NCBI RefSeq assembly: GCF_042679085.1 | Contig: NZ_JBHTLQ010000007.1 | Location: 58,622 to 122,621, forward strand | Length of the DNA: 64,000 nucleotides | Direction: 5' to 3' | From: Phenylobacterium conjunctum | GTDB taxonomy: Bacteria > Pseudomonadota > Alphaproteobacteria > Caulobacterales > Caulobacteraceae | In this document: piece by piece, positions 7,925 to 17,156 of the stretch | Layout of the letters: each line of letters opens with the position of its first letter | How positions within the stretch are numbered: position 1 is the stretch's first letter | Notes under the pieces: generated by a model | The model's database searches: none | Told to the model about the DNA's origin: nothing | Seen by the model: only the letters and a program-made list of their open reading frames with translations | Program-made: the position numbers and the translations under genes

Positions 7925-9157
7925 TCAGTCGATGATGGCCGAATAGACCAGGCTCTTCAGCTGGCCGCGGAAGTTGAAGGTCCCCGACGGCATCAGCTGG
8001 GTCATGAACACCAGGAACAGGTCCTCCTTGGGATCGACCCAGAAGATGGTCGAGGCCGCGCCGCCCCAATAGTAGTCGCCAGTTCCGAGCGACCCGGTCG
8101 CCACCTGGCTCATGGTCGAGGCGAAGCCCAGGCCGAAGCCCACGCCTTCGTTGGCGGTTTCCGAGAACGAGCCCAGGGCCATCTGGGTCAGGTCCTTGCC
8201 CCCCGCCAGGTGGTTCATGTGCATGATCTCAAGGGTGCGCGGCCCCAGGATCCGGTGGCCGTCCAGTTCCCCGCCCCGGCGCAGCATCTCGCAGAACCGG
8301 CCATAGTCGGCGATGGTCCCGGTCAGGCCGCCGCCCCCGGACTTGAAGCCGGGCTCCTTGGTGAACTGGCTGGTGGCCGGATCGTCGATGAGCTTCAGCT
8401 TCTTGTCCGGTCCGCGCTGATAGTTGGCGCAGAAGCGGTCGAGCTTGTCCGGGGCGACCTGGAAGGCCGTGTCGACCATGCCGAGCGGCTGGAAGATCTC
8501 TTCTTCGAAGAACTGGGCCAGGGGCTTGCCGGAGATGATCTCGACCAGGGCGCCGCACACGTCGGTGGCGAGCGAGTACATCCACTGTTCGCCGGGATGA
8601 TAGCGCAGCGGCACCTGGGACAGCTTGTCCATGAACTCCATCATGGTGTCGGTGCTGCCGGCGCTGCGGATCTTCAGGCCGCGATAAATCAGGTCGATGG
8701 GGTGCTGGACGCCGACGCCCGGCAGGCCGCCGCCATAGGTCAGACCGGCGGTGTGGCAGAGCACGTCGCGGAAGGTGACCGGCCGGCGCGGGGCCTCGGT
8801 GACCATGGCCTCGCCTTCGCCGGAGACCCAGACGCGGTGGTTCTTCCAGGAGGGCACATAGCGGCTGACCGGATCGTTGAGCTGGAAGTAGCCGCGCTCG
8901 AACAGCATCATCAGCGCGACCGAGGTGATCGGCTTGGTCATCGAATAGATGCGGAAGATGGCGTCGTCGCGCATGGCCTTGCCGCGCTCGACATCCATGC
9001 TGCCGAAGGACTTCAGATAGGCCTGATGGCCGCGGCGCGAGACCAGCACCTGGCAGCCGGCGATCTTCTGCGGGCCGATATAGTTGCGCTGCAGATGGTC
9101 ATCGATGCGCTCGAGCCGCGCGGCGTCGAGGCCCGTCCATTGGGATTGGGCGTCCAT
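7925..9157 (-). CDS. Serine hydrolase, class C beta-lactamase/esterase family
   Basis: A 410-aa enzyme of the beta-lactamase-related family (COG1680), which includes carboxylesterases such as EstB and D-aminopeptidases. The nucleophile motif SMTK is at residues 72-75 (Ser72, Lys75), followed by a Tyr segment (QWMYSLATDV) and a C-terminal YYWGGAASTIFWVDP region. There is no signal peptide, so it is probably a cytoplasmic esterase and not a periplasmic beta-lactamase. The ATG at 9157 is chosen because GGGAGG precedes it; the longer in-frame start at 9205 lacks support. A second paralogous enzyme is encoded at 48833-49975. Confidence 0.88.
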   Translation of the reverse strand: MDAQSQWTGLDAARLERIDDHLQRNYIGPQKIAGCQVLVSRRGHQAYLKSFGSMDVERGKAMRDDAIFRIYSMTKPITSVALMMLFERGYFQLNDPVSRYVPSWKNHRVWVSGEGEAMVTEAPRRPVTFRDVLCHTAGLTYGGGLPGVGVQHPIDLIYRGLKIRSAGSTDTMMEFMDKLSQVPLRYHPGEQWMYSLATDVCGALVEIISGKPLAQFFEEEIFQPLGMVDTAFQVAPDKLDRFCANYQRGPDKKLKLIDDPATSQFTKEPGFKSGGGGLTGTIADYGRFCEMLRRGGELDGHRILGPRTLEIMHMNHLAGGKDLTQMALGSFSETANEGVGFGLGFASTMSQVATGSLGTGDYYWGGAASTIFWVDPKEDLFLVFMTQLMPSGTFNFRGQLKSLVYSAIID

Positions 9158-9258
9158 GAAAAAATCCTCCCGAAAATAGCGGTCGTTGAAATTGGCGGGC
9201 ATCATGCGCGCCGAATACGGCCCAAGCCAAGCAAAACCATGCCGTAGGGAGAGCGCCC

Positions 9259-10257
9259 TTGCCGACGTCCGAGCCCGAGGAAATCCTCGATCCCGACCTG
9301 CCGATCTGCGACCCGCACCATCACCTCTGGGACTTTCCGAACGCGCGCTATCTGCTGGACGAACTGTTGGCCGACACAGGCTCCGGCCATCGGATCGAGA
9401 GCACGGTCTTCGTCGAGTGCACGGCGTTCTACCGAGCCGGCGTTCCCCCGCAGCAAGCCTTCGTGGGCGAGACCGAGTTCGTGAACGGCGTGGCGGCGAT
9501 GAGCGCCTCGGGCCGCTATGGCGAGACCCGGGCCTGCGCCGGCATTGTCGGTCGCGCCGACCTGGCGGGGGCGGATGTGGACGCCGCCCTGGCCGCCCAT
9601 GTGCGGGCCGGCAATGGCCGCTTCCGGGGCATCCGCCACGCCGGCGCCTGGGACGCCAGCCCCGACATCCGCGAGGCCCACACCCATCCGCCGCAGGGGC
9701 TCTACGCCAGCCCGGCCTTTCGCGCCGGGTTCGCCAGGCTGAAGGACCATGGCCTGTCCTTTGACGCCTGGCAGTTCCACCCCCAGCTGTCCGAGGTGAC
9801 GGACCTGGCCCGCGCCTTCCCCGAGATCACGATCATCCTCGACCATGTGGGCGGCCCCCTGGGCATCGGCCCCTATGCCGGGCGGCTCGACGAGGTGTTC
9901 GCCACCTGGAAACGCGACATCCAGGACCTGGCCCGCGAGCCCAATGTGGTGGTCAAGCTGGGCGGTCTGGGGATGGCCACCTGCGGCTTCGGCTTCCATC
10001 ACCGCGAGGTGCTGCCGAGCTCGGCGGAGCTGGCCGACGCCTGGCGGCCCTGGATCGAGACCTGTATCGAGGCCTTTGGCCCCACGCGCGGGATGTTCGA
10101 ATCCAACTATCCGGTTGATGGGGTCTCGTGCAGCTATGCGACCCTGTGGAACGCGTTGAAGCGCATCGCCGCCGGGGCCTCGGCGGACGAGAAACGCCTG
10201 CTGTTCCGCGACACCGCCCGCCGTATCTACCGCCTCGACGAGGAGAGCCGCCCATGA
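9259..10257 (+). CDS. Amidohydrolase family 2 (COG3618-like metal-dependent hydrolase)
   Basis: A 332-aa TIM-barrel amidohydrolase of the type acting on lactones or aromatic carboxylates. The metal-binding start is CDPHHHLWD (His20-22). Later family residues include the RHAGAWD strand, ILDHVGGPLG with its His, and the C-terminal FESNYPVDG with its Asp. The start is a TTG at 9259 preceded by GGGAGAG. Its stop overlaps the start of the CinA-like gene (ATGA), so the two are translationally coupled. Substrate unknown. Confidence 0.88.
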   Translation: MPTSEPEEILDPDLPICDPHHHLWDFPNARYLLDELLADTGSGHRIESTVFVECTAFYRAGVPPQQAFVGETEFVNGVAAMSASGRYGETRACAGIVGRADLAGADVDAALAAHVRAGNGRFRGIRHAGAWDASPDIREAHTHPPQGLYASPAFRAGFARLKDHGLSFDAWQFHPQLSEVTDLARAFPEITIILDHVGGPLGIGPYAGRLDEVFATWKRDIQDLAREPNVVVKLGGLGMATCGFGFHHREVLPSSAELADAWRPWIETCIEAFGPTRGMFESNYPVDGVSCSYATLWNALKRIAAGASADEKRLLFRDTARRIYRLDEESRP

Positions 10258-10739
10258 AACCGCTTCTGATCCAGCTCGGCGAGACCGTCGGCCTATCCCT
10301 GAAGCGCCGGGGTGAGACCGTGGCCGTGGCCGAGAGCTCCTCGGGCGGCCTGATCTCGGCGGCCCTGCTCGGCATGGGCGGGGCCTCGGCCTACTATCTG
10401 GGCGGCGGGGTGATCTACACCGCCAAGGCCAGGTTCAGCCTGCTGGAGCTGCCGCGTGAGGCGGTCGCCGGCATGCGCTCGGCCAGCGAGCCCTACGCCC
10501 TGTTGTTGGCGCGAACCGTGCGCGAGCGCTTCGGAGCGACCTGGGGGATTTCAGAAACCGGCGCGGCCGGCCCGACCGGCAACCCTTACGGCGACGCCGC
10601 CGGCCATACCTGCATCGCCATCTCCGGTCCCCTGGAGTTCGCGACGACTCTCGAGACCGGCGAAAGCGACCGTCTGGCCAATATGGACGCCTTCGCCGCC
10701 GCCGCCCTGGAGTTGCTGCGCAAGGCGACCGACGCCTAG
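10254..10739 (+). CDS. CinA C-terminal domain protein (nicotinamide-nucleotide amidase-like)
   Basis: A 161-aa stand-alone version of the CinA C-terminal domain (PncC family), which deamidates nicotinamide mononucleotide in NAD recycling. Seen are the AESSSGGLISAALL segment (usual family form AES-x-T-GG), the GGVIYTAKARFSLL region and GISETGAAGPTGNPYG. The start overlaps the amidohydrolase stop by 4 bp. The family's Thr is replaced by Ser in the first motif, and the GIAGP motif reads ETGAAGP, so activity should not be assumed. It converges with the lipoprotein gene downstream. Confidence 0.82.
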   Translation: MKPLLIQLGETVGLSLKRRGETVAVAESSSGGLISAALLGMGGASAYYLGGGVIYTAKARFSLLELPREAVAGMRSASEPYALLLARTVRERFGATWGISETGAAGPTGNPYGDAAGHTCIAISGPLEFATTLETGESDRLANMDAFAAAALELLRKATDA

Positions 10740-11497
10740 TCCTTCTTCGCCCCGCTGAGGTCCGGCACGTAGAGGCCGGTGGCGAACTTGGCCAGGAAGC
10801 CTTCGGGACGGAGACGCGCGCCAAACTCCGCGCAGGGGTCCGGCTCGCCGATCTTGCGCGACTTGTGGTCCTTGGCCGTCATGGTCCGGGCCGCGGCGTC
10901 GGCGAAGGGCTCGGCGAACTGCAGGGCGTCGCCGATGCGCGACAGGGAGGGATCGTCCGTGCCCACCGGCTTAGCGGTTCGCCGCCAGCTGATCGCGGCG
11001 ATCTGCTCGCCGGCCGGCGCCAGCATCTCGGCCTCCACGGCCAGGGCTCCGGTGGTCCCCGGCGCCCGCACGCCCAGGGGGCCGGGGATGAAGAAGCTGG
11101 CCGCCGCCGAGGCCGCCGAGGCGAAGCGTCCCGTGGGCTCGACCCCGGCGATGGCGGCGCGGACCTTGTGGGCCTCGGCCGCCCCCTGCGGCGCAAGCTC
11201 GTAGCGCTTGCTGAGTTCGAAACAGAGTTGGGCGTCGACCTCGCGGGCCAGGGCCTTGCGTTCCGCCTCGGTCATCCAGTCTAGGGTCGCGCCCGTCGCA
11301 TAGACGGTCGGCGCGACGGCCACCTTGCGCACCTGGGCCAGGGCCGGGGCGTCCTGGCGCTCCCGGATGCTGGCGCGCACCGTGTCCGTGCGGGCGGCCA
11401 TCTGGTCATAGCGGGTCAGGAAGCCGCTGTTGGGCGCCGGCGCGCTGGCGCAGGCGGCCAGGGGGGCGATCAGCAGGTGGGCGAAGGCGGCGCGCAT
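10736..11497 (-). CDS. DUF3313-like lipoprotein
   Basis: A 253-aa protein with a lipoprotein signal (MRAAFAHLLIAPLAAC). The start at 11497 puts the signal peptide at the N-terminus; a longer in-frame start at 11695 would bury it. The mature domain (about 25-245) shows features seen in DUF3313 lipoproteins: SGFLTRYDQM near the N-terminus, VRKVAVAPTVYATGATLDWMTEAERKAL in the middle and a later ALAVEAEMLAPAGEQIAAISWR strand. Family assignment is moderate. Function unknown; probably a periplasm-facing outer-membrane lipoprotein. Its stop overlaps that of the CinA-like gene in a convergent pair. Confidence 0.72.
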   Translation of the reverse strand: MRAAFAHLLIAPLAACASAPAPNSGFLTRYDQMAARTDTVRASIRERQDAPALAQVRKVAVAPTVYATGATLDWMTEAERKALAREVDAQLCFELSKRYELAPQGAAEAHKVRAAIAGVEPTGRFASAASAAASFFIPGPLGVRAPGTTGALAVEAEMLAPAGEQIAAISWRRTAKPVGTDDPSLSRIGDALQFAEPFADAAARTMTAKDHKSRKIGEPDPCAEFGARLRPEGFLAKFATGLYVPDLSGAKKD

Positions 11498-11731
11498 TAC
11501 GATATCCGGAGCTTGGGGAGCGTTAGTCCATATACGCCCAGGCGTAGCGGCGGATGCGGAGCTCGCGTCGGATTGTTCGCCCTGGGCTGGCGAAATAGCC
11601 GTAGGCATTGTGCCGTCACTGGCTAAACTGAAAGCTGTGATTTTGCGTCGGGTCGCCTGATGGCGCTCCGATGGGGGGCCATTGTTCGTGACCACGACGC
11701 GGTCTCGCTAGAGCTTTTCGGGGGGAGATGC

Positions 11732-12811
11732 ATGGACTTTGGGATCAAGCCCGGGCTGTCGCGCATCCTCAGCCTCGCTGTCGGCCTGCTGTTGTTCTGG
11801 AGCCCCGTCGCGGCGGCCCCCGTCTATCCGGCCCTGACCGGCCGGGTGATTGACGGCGCCGGCGTTCTTCCCACCAGCGTCGAAGATGCTCTGGCGGCCC
11901 AGTCCCAAGCCCTTGAAGGTCGCACGACGGATCAGTTCGTCATCATCACAGTGCCTTCGCTTCAGGGCGTCTCCATCGAAGAGTACAGCCTGGGCCTGGG
12001 CAAAAGCTGGCGGCTGGGCCAGATCGGCAAGAACAACGGCGTGCTGCTGGTCATCGCTCCCAATGAGCGGAAGGTCCGGATCGAGCCCGGCTCCGGCCTG
12101 GAGACGGTACTGGATCACACGACCTCCCAGGCCATTATCCAGGATGCGATCCTGCCCCAGTTCCGCAAGGGCCAGCTGGCGAAGGGCGTGAGCGATGGCG
12201 CCGAAGCGATCATTGAGCGGCTGGACGCCAATGCGGCGCCGGCCCCCTCGGCGGCTATGGCGCCCCCTCAAACCCTGGCGCCGGCCGCCGTGCCCGTCGC
12301 GACGCCGACCCCGGCGTCTGTGAAGAGCGACAATATGAGCTCCCTGTTCGCGCTGGTGGTCATCTGCCTGATCTTCTTTGTGATCTATAAGGTCGTGGTC
12401 GGTGTCCTCCGCGTCCTGGTGGGGCTGATCGGTCTCGCCTTCCGTCCGCGAGGGGAGGCGGGCGCAGCCCCAGATCCTTCGGGCGCGACGCCACAGGGGC
12501 TTCCCCAGGGCGCTATGCAACAAGGGCTCTCCCCCCAACGCGGCTATGGCTTCTCGCCCCTGCTCAACCTTGCTGGGCCGCTCGGCGCGGGCGCGGCGGG
12601 GGCCATGCTGGCGAACTGGTTCTTCAATCGCGACCGTGGCGGCTCGCATCGGGTGTTCAGCAGGACCACCTCCGACGAGGCCCCGTCCTACACCCCCTCC
12701 AGCAGCGGGACGGTTTCGGCCGGCGGCGGATCCTTTGGCGGCGGCGGCGGCGGTTTCTCCGGCGGTGGCGGGACATTCGGTGGGGGCGGCGGCGCCTCCG
12801 GGAGCTGGTGA
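11732..12811 (+). CDS. TPM-domain membrane protein (YgcG/DUF477 family)
   Basis: A 359-aa protein with a signal peptide (about 1-29), a TPM domain in the periplasm (about 30-165; GRVIDGAGVLP, DQFVIITVPSLQGVSIEEY, NNGVLLVIAPNERKVRIEPGSGLE), one or two hydrophobic helices at about 207-240 and a long Gly/Ser-rich tail ending GASGSW. This is the YgcG-type layout. The start at 11732 has GGGGGAG upstream. It overlaps a second TPM gene. The LemA gene that often precedes such pairs is not present here. Proposed roles of the family in membrane or photosystem maintenance are not transferable with confidence. Confidence 0.88.
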   Translation: MDFGIKPGLSRILSLAVGLLLFWSPVAAAPVYPALTGRVIDGAGVLPTSVEDALAAQSQALEGRTTDQFVIITVPSLQGVSIEEYSLGLGKSWRLGQIGKNNGVLLVIAPNERKVRIEPGSGLETVLDHTTSQAIIQDAILPQFRKGQLAKGVSDGAEAIIERLDANAAPAPSAAMAPPQTLAPAAVPVATPTPASVKSDNMSSLFALVVICLIFFVIYKVVVGVLRVLVGLIGLAFRPRGEAGAAPDPSGATPQGLPQGAMQQGLSPQRGYGFSPLLNLAGPLGAGAAGAMLANWFFNRDRGGSHRVFSRTTSDEAPSYTPSSSGTVSAGGGSFGGGGGGFSGGGGTFGGGGGASGSW

Positions 12812-13476
12812 TCATGTTGAGTTCTGTAGATCACCAGCGCCTCGCCGCCGCGGTCGCTGCGGCCGAGGCCAAGACCTCCGGCGAGATCATGTGCGTCGTG
12901 GCCGACGCGGTGTCGGACTATCGCGACGTCCCCATCGGCTGGGCGGCGGCCGCCGCCTTGCTCGTGCCGCCCCTGCTGATGGCCGCCGGATTGCCGCTGG
13001 AGAGCGCGGCGGCGATGGCTATGCGCTGGACCGCGGGTTCAGCTCTGATCGGGTGGCTCGCCGCCTATGTCGCGACCCAGGCGGCGGTCTTCGCCCTGGT
13101 CCGCTGGGTGGCCGGTCTGCCGTCGGTGCGTCGGGTGCTGACGGGCCGCACGGCGGTGCGCGCCCGGGTTCGTCGCGCGGCGCACGCTCACTTTGTCGGG
13201 GCCTTGACCCTGGTGAAGCCTGGCCAGCCGGCTGTGCTGATCTTCGTCTCGGAAAGCGACCGTCAGCTTGAGATCCTGGCCAATCCGATCATCGACGCCG
13301 CGGTTCGGCCCGGCGCCTGGGCCACAGTCGCCGACCGCGCCGTGCAAACGGTGCGCGACCAGGGACTCGCCGAGGGCCTCGTCCTGGCCATCGCGCTATG
13401 CGGCGCGGAACTTCAGGGCGCGTTTCCCGATGATGGCGCGGTCAACGCCCTGCCGGATCACGTAGCCGAGATCTGA
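12808..13476 (+). CDS. Second TPM-domain membrane protein
   Basis: A 222-aa protein with a split TPM domain: an N-terminal part (LAAAVAAAEAKTSGEIMCVVADAVSDYRDV), two hydrophobic helices at about 43-95, then the C-terminal part (LILVSESDRQ-like strand at about 145-160 and the QTVRDQGLAEGLVLAI helix). This is the COG3762 type that commonly pairs with YgcG. The GTG at 12808 overlaps the preceding stop (GTGA); an ATG at 12814 is an alternative. Coupled translation argues that both TPM proteins act together at the inner membrane. Confidence 0.85.
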   Translation: MIMLSSVDHQRLAAAVAAAEAKTSGEIMCVVADAVSDYRDVPIGWAAAAALLVPPLLMAAGLPLESAAAMAMRWTAGSALIGWLAAYVATQAAVFALVRWVAGLPSVRRVLTGRTAVRARVRRAAHAHFVGALTLVKPGQPAVLIFVSESDRQLEILANPIIDAAVRPGAWATVADRAVQTVRDQGLAEGLVLAIALCGAELQGAFPDDGAVNALPDHVAEI

Positions 13477-13482
13477 TCTCGC

Positions 13483-15681
13483 CTATTCCATGAAGCCCGG
13501 CATCCAGCCCTCGTGGGCGGAACGCAGGGTCGCGAGCGGCAGGCTGAACAGGCCCTCCGCCGCCAGCGCCTCGCCGCCCGCCTGACCCACAACAACGGCG
13601 GGGACCCCCGCTTTCTGAGCGGCGAGGAGCACCGACGGGGCGTCGTCCACGGCGATCAGGTAACGGGCCTGGTCCTCGCCGAACAGGGCGGCGTGGGGAG
13701 CGAGCGACCCATCGAGCTTCAGGGTCAGGCCGGTGTTCGAGGCCAGCGCCACATCGGCGGCGGCGGCGATGAGGCCGCCGTCCGAAAGATCATGCACGAC
13801 AAGGGCTTGGCCCGAATCAATGAGAGATCGCACGAAGTCGCCATTGCGCTTCTCGACCGCCAGGTCCACCGGCGGCGGGGCGCCGTCCTCGCGGCCCATC
13901 AGCTCGCGCAGATAGATGGACGCGCCCATGTCGCCGCGGGTCTCGCCCACCAGCACCAGGGCCTGACCGGCCTTCAGCCCGCTGAAGTCAGCGCGCTTGG
14001 CGTAGTCGGCGATCAGGCCAACGGCGCCGACGGTCGGGGTCGGCGGAATGGCCGCGCCGTTGGTCTCATTGTAGAGGCTGACATTGCCGCTCACGACGGG
14101 GAAGTCGAGCTCGCGGCAGGCCTCGGCCATGCCCTCGATCGCCTTGACGATCTGGCCCATGATCTCGGGGCGCTCGGGATTGCCGAAGTTCAGGTTGTCG
14201 GTGATGGCGATAGGCGTCGCGCCCACGGCGGTCAGGTTGCGCCAGGCCTCGGCCACGGCCTGCTTGCCGCCTTCGTAGGGGTTGTTCTGGACATAGCGCG
14301 GGGTGCAGTCGGAGGTGACGGCCAGCGCCTTGCGCGTGCCGTGCACCCGGACCACGCCGGCGTCAGCGCCGGTGGCGGAGTCCTCAAGCGTGTCGGCCAT
14401 GACGTGGCGGTCGTACTGCTCCCACAGCCAGCGCTTGGAAGCCATGTCCGGGCAGCTCATCAGCTTCAGCACCGCTTCGGCGTAGTCGGCCGGGGCGGCG
14501 ACCTCGGCGGCGCCCAGGCGCGGCTGGGCCGCGGTCGGGACCCAGGGGCGGTCATAGAGCGGGGCGTCGTCGAACAGCGGGGCGAGCGGCACGTCGCAGA
14601 CGGTCTCGCCCTTGTGCTTCAGAACCAGATGGCCGGTCTCGGTGGTCTTGCCGATGACGGCGGCGTCCAGGCCCCACTTCTCGAAGATGCGGTGGCCGTC
14701 GGCCTCGCGGCCCGGCTTCAGGATCGCCAGCATGCGCTCCTGGCTTTCCGACAGCATCATCTCGTAGGCGCTCATGCCCTCTTCGCGCTGGGGCACGGCG
14801 TCGAGGTTGAGCTCGATGCCCACGCCGCCCTTGCCGGCCATTTCCACCGACGAGGAGGTGAGGCCCGCGGCGCCCATGTCCTGGATGGCGGCGACGGCGC
14901 CCGAGGCCATCAGCTCAAGGGTGGCTTCGATCAGCAGCTTCTCGGCGAAGGGGTCGCCGACCTGGACGGTCGGGCGCTTTTCTTCGGAGGCGTCGTCGAA
15001 CTCCTGGCTGGCCATGGTCGCGCCATGGATGCCGTCTCGGCCCGTCTTGGAGCCGAAATAGACCACGGGCAGGCCCGGCGCCGGGGCGGCCGAGTAGAAG
15101 ATCTTGTCCGCGTCGGCCAGGCCCACGCACATGGCGTTGACCAGGATGTTGCCGTCATAGCCGCGGTGGAAGTTGGTCTCGCCAGCCACGGTGGGCACGC
15201 CCACGCAGTTGCCGTAGCCGCCGATCCCCGACACCACGCCGGACACCAGGCGCTTGGTCTTGGGATGGCTGGGATCGCCGAACCGCAGGGCGTTCAGCAG
15301 GGCCACCGGCCGCGCGCCCATGGTGAAGACATCGCGCATGATGCCGCCCACGCCCGTCGCCGCGCCCTGATAGGGCTCGATGTAGGAGGGGTGGTTGTGC
15401 GACTCCATCTTGAAGATGCAGGCCTGGCCATCGCCGATGTCGATGACGCCGGCGTTCTCGCCCGGGCCGCAGATGACCTTGGGCCCAGAGGTCGGGAAGG
15501 TGGACAGGTGCTTCTTCGAGGACTTGTAGGAACAGTGCTCGGACCACATCACCGAGAACACGCCGAGCTCCACGAGATTGGGCTCGCGGTTCAGGCGGCG
15601 GACGATGAGGTCGAATTCCTCGGGCTTCAGGCCGAACTCGGCGGCCGTTTCGGCCAGGGTCTTTTCAGGCTTGGCGCTCAT
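13483..15681 (-). CDS. purL: Phosphoribosylformylglycinamidine synthase subunit II
   Basis: The 732-aa small-type PurL catalyses the ATP-dependent conversion of FGAR to FGAM in purine synthesis together with PurQ and PurS. Motifs include MWSEHCSYKSSK with the catalytic His49, ICGPGENAGVIDIG and KMESHNHPSYIEPYQGAATGVGG in the N-terminal half, and the second ATP-binding half with FPVVSGNVSLYNET and VVHDLSDGGL. The ATG at 15681 is the family start; an upstream in-frame codon is unlikely. PurC, PurS and PurQ are encoded 5-7 kb away on the same strand but in a separate operon. Confidence 0.97.
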   Translation of the reverse strand: MSAKPEKTLAETAAEFGLKPEEFDLIVRRLNREPNLVELGVFSVMWSEHCSYKSSKKHLSTFPTSGPKVICGPGENAGVIDIGDGQACIFKMESHNHPSYIEPYQGAATGVGGIMRDVFTMGARPVALLNALRFGDPSHPKTKRLVSGVVSGIGGYGNCVGVPTVAGETNFHRGYDGNILVNAMCVGLADADKIFYSAAPAPGLPVVYFGSKTGRDGIHGATMASQEFDDASEEKRPTVQVGDPFAEKLLIEATLELMASGAVAAIQDMGAAGLTSSSVEMAGKGGVGIELNLDAVPQREEGMSAYEMMLSESQERMLAILKPGREADGHRIFEKWGLDAAVIGKTTETGHLVLKHKGETVCDVPLAPLFDDAPLYDRPWVPTAAQPRLGAAEVAAPADYAEAVLKLMSCPDMASKRWLWEQYDRHVMADTLEDSATGADAGVVRVHGTRKALAVTSDCTPRYVQNNPYEGGKQAVAEAWRNLTAVGATPIAITDNLNFGNPERPEIMGQIVKAIEGMAEACRELDFPVVSGNVSLYNETNGAAIPPTPTVGAVGLIADYAKRADFSGLKAGQALVLVGETRGDMGASIYLRELMGREDGAPPPVDLAVEKRNGDFVRSLIDSGQALVVHDLSDGGLIAAAADVALASNTGLTLKLDGSLAPHAALFGEDQARYLIAVDDAPSVLLAAQKAGVPAVVVGQAGGEALAAEGLFSLPLATLRSAHEGWMPGFME

Positions 15682-15741
15682 GGCGGGGCTTCTACCCGGA
15701 CTCGCGCGCAAGGGCGATAGGGCGCTCGCCGGAAACGGCTT

Positions 15742-15825
15742 CTATCTGAGGATCAGCATGAACCCGGCGAGCAAAAAGCTGCCGACGCCCGCCGCGACTA
15801 GGAGCCAGACGACCAGGTTGACCAT
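15742..15825 (-). CDS. Possible 27-aa single-helix membrane peptide
   Basis: A short frame of 27 codons starts with ATG at 15825, 10 bp after the end of the M56 peptidase gene, and ends TAG. The peptide is nearly all hydrophobic (M-V-N-L-V-V-W-L-L-V then a Gly/Ala/Leu-rich core and a final Arg), with one transmembrane helix. Its only ribosome-site-like sequence is a weak AAGG. It would be the third gene of the BlaI/M56 operon and might be a target or regulator of the protease. It could also be chance. Confidence 0.35.
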   Translation of the reverse strand: MVNLVVWLLVAAGVGSFLLAGFMLILR

Positions 15826-15835
15826 GGCGCTGGCC

Positions 15836-16792
15836 TTAGCGCCCTGGGCGCGGCAGGGCCGCGACCTCGGCTGAGCTCAGGCGGATCATGACGGCGCCGC
15901 CGGGCAGCTGCTCAGTGACCAGGCTGTCATAGACCCTTTGCTCGAAGGAGATCGGGGCAGGCGCCGGCGGTTTTGCGGCCCAGGTAGACCAGGTCGCGGT
16001 CAGCACCAGCAGGGCCGCGCCCCAGGCGCCGAGGGTCAGACGGTCATCGGACGGGGCCGGGGCGGCGAGCATGCCGATGCGGGTCTCCAGCGGATGGCGG
16101 GCGCTGAGCCAGTGGCAGCCGAGCGGCGCTGCGCCGCCATTCAGGCCGGCCTTCAGCAGGGCGCCGGCATAGGTCTTCCGCGCCCCGGACCGCGTCGCCA
16201 TCACCGTGGCGTCACAGGCCAGCTCCTGGTCCAGCCGCATGACGGCGGCGGCCAGGTGAACCAGCGGATTGAACCAGCAGATCGCCATCAGCGCCGCGGC
16301 CGCCGCATTGGCCTTGGGATCGTTGCGCTCGATATGGGCGCGTTCGTGGGCGCGGATCAGCTCGCGCTCGGCTGCGGTGAAGCTGGCCTCGAAGTCCGCC
16401 GGGGTCACCAGTCGCGGAGCGATGACCCCGACCACGGCCGGCCCGGCCTGGCCCAGACGGGCGCGCGCCAGAAAGCGCAGCTGGGCCAGCAGGATCAGGG
16501 CGACCACCACGCCGGCGCCCACGGCCCAGGCCAGGGCCACGCCCTGCAGGACGTCCGGGGCCAGGTCCGCGGTCAGGACCCGTTCGCCCAGGGGGGCGGC
16601 GAGAGCGCTCTGCGAGTTCCGGGGCGGGACCAGGCCAGCGCAGAAGGCCAGGGGCACGAGCGCCCACAGGGCATAGGCGAGCTGGGCGCCGAACAGCCGA
16701 CGCGCCGGCAGCCGCAGGATCAGCACCGCCAGGATCGCCGTGCTGGCTGCGAGATTGGCCCAGATCAGATTGGCGAGGAGTTCAGCCATCAT
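15836..16792 (-). CDS. M56 (BlaR1/MecR1-type) membrane metallopeptidase without sensor domain
   Basis: A 318-aa membrane protease with N-terminal helices at about 8-27, 36-52 and 85-105, and the zinc motif HERAH (His149, Glu150, His153). The third ligand is probably Glu190 in DQELACD. In BlaR1/MecR1 a C-terminal penicillin-binding sensor of about 250 residues follows; here the chain ends about 55 residues after the last hydrophobic helix (about 255-272), so no sensor is present. It overlaps the BlaI-type repressor gene by 11 bp. By analogy it would cleave the repressor or another membrane target on an unknown signal. Confidence 0.88.
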   Translation of the reverse strand: MMAELLANLIWANLAASTAILAVLILRLPARRLFGAQLAYALWALVPLAFCAGLVPPRNSQSALAAPLGERVLTADLAPDVLQGVALAWAVGAGVVVALILLAQLRFLARARLGQAGPAVVGVIAPRLVTPADFEASFTAAERELIRAHERAHIERNDPKANAAAAALMAICWFNPLVHLAAAVMRLDQELACDATVMATRSGARKTYAGALLKAGLNGGAAPLGCHWLSARHPLETRIGMLAAPAPSDDRLTLGAWGAALLVLTATWSTWAAKPPAPAPISFEQRVYDSLVTEQLPGGAVMIRLSSAEVAALPRPGR

Positions 16793-17153
16793 CGTCTTCG
16801 AACTCCGCGATCAGCTTCTTGAGGCGGGCGACTTCGGCGGGCTTCAGGGCCCGTGACTTGGCGAAATGGGCGACCAGAGGGGCGAGTTCGCCGTCGAACA
16901 GTCGGTCCAGCAGATTCTGGCTCTCGGCCTGGACATAGTCGGCGCGGGCGATCAGCGGCGCATAGCCGTGGCGGCCATCGAACTTCTGGGATTTCAACGC
17001 CTTCTTCTTCAGGAGGCGGTTGATCAGGGTCTTCACCGTGGCGTCGCCCCAGCCATTGGCGGGGCCGACCTCGGCGATGATCTCGTCGGTCGTCAGCGGC
17101 TCACGGCGCCACAGCGCCTCCATGATCCGACTTTCGGCCTCGGTGATATGCAT
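16782..17153 (-). CDS. BlaI/MecI/CopY-type transcriptional repressor
   Basis: A 123-aa repressor with an N-terminal winged helix (ITEAESRIMEALWRREPLTTDEIIAEV, then WGDATVKTLINRLLKKKALKSQKFDGRHGYAPLI) and a C-terminal dimerisation helix pair with the usual NLLDRLFDGELAPLVAHF motif. Partner of the M56 protease encoded downstream with an 11-bp overlap. A 14-bp perfect inverted repeat lies 5 bp upstream of the start codon, a strong candidate operator for autorepression. No beta-lactamase gene adjoins, so the regulon is unknown. Confidence 0.92.
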   Translation of the reverse strand: MHITEAESRIMEALWRREPLTTDEIIAEVGPANGWGDATVKTLINRLLKKKALKSQKFDGRHGYAPLIARADYVQAESQNLLDRLFDGELAPLVAHFAKSRALKPAEVARLKKLIAEFEDDDG

Positions 17154-17156
17154 TTC

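Noticed and set aside
7925..9157. Antibiotic-resistance beta-lactamase, possibly the target of the BlaI/M56 module
   Set aside because: The protein has no signal peptide and resembles family esterases; it lies 8 kb from the BlaI operator and its own upstream region lacks that dyad.
13513..15720. A 735-codon plus-strand frame opposite purL
   Set aside because: Gly/Ala/His/Arg-rich antisense shadow of purL with no recognisable motif; purL is certain.
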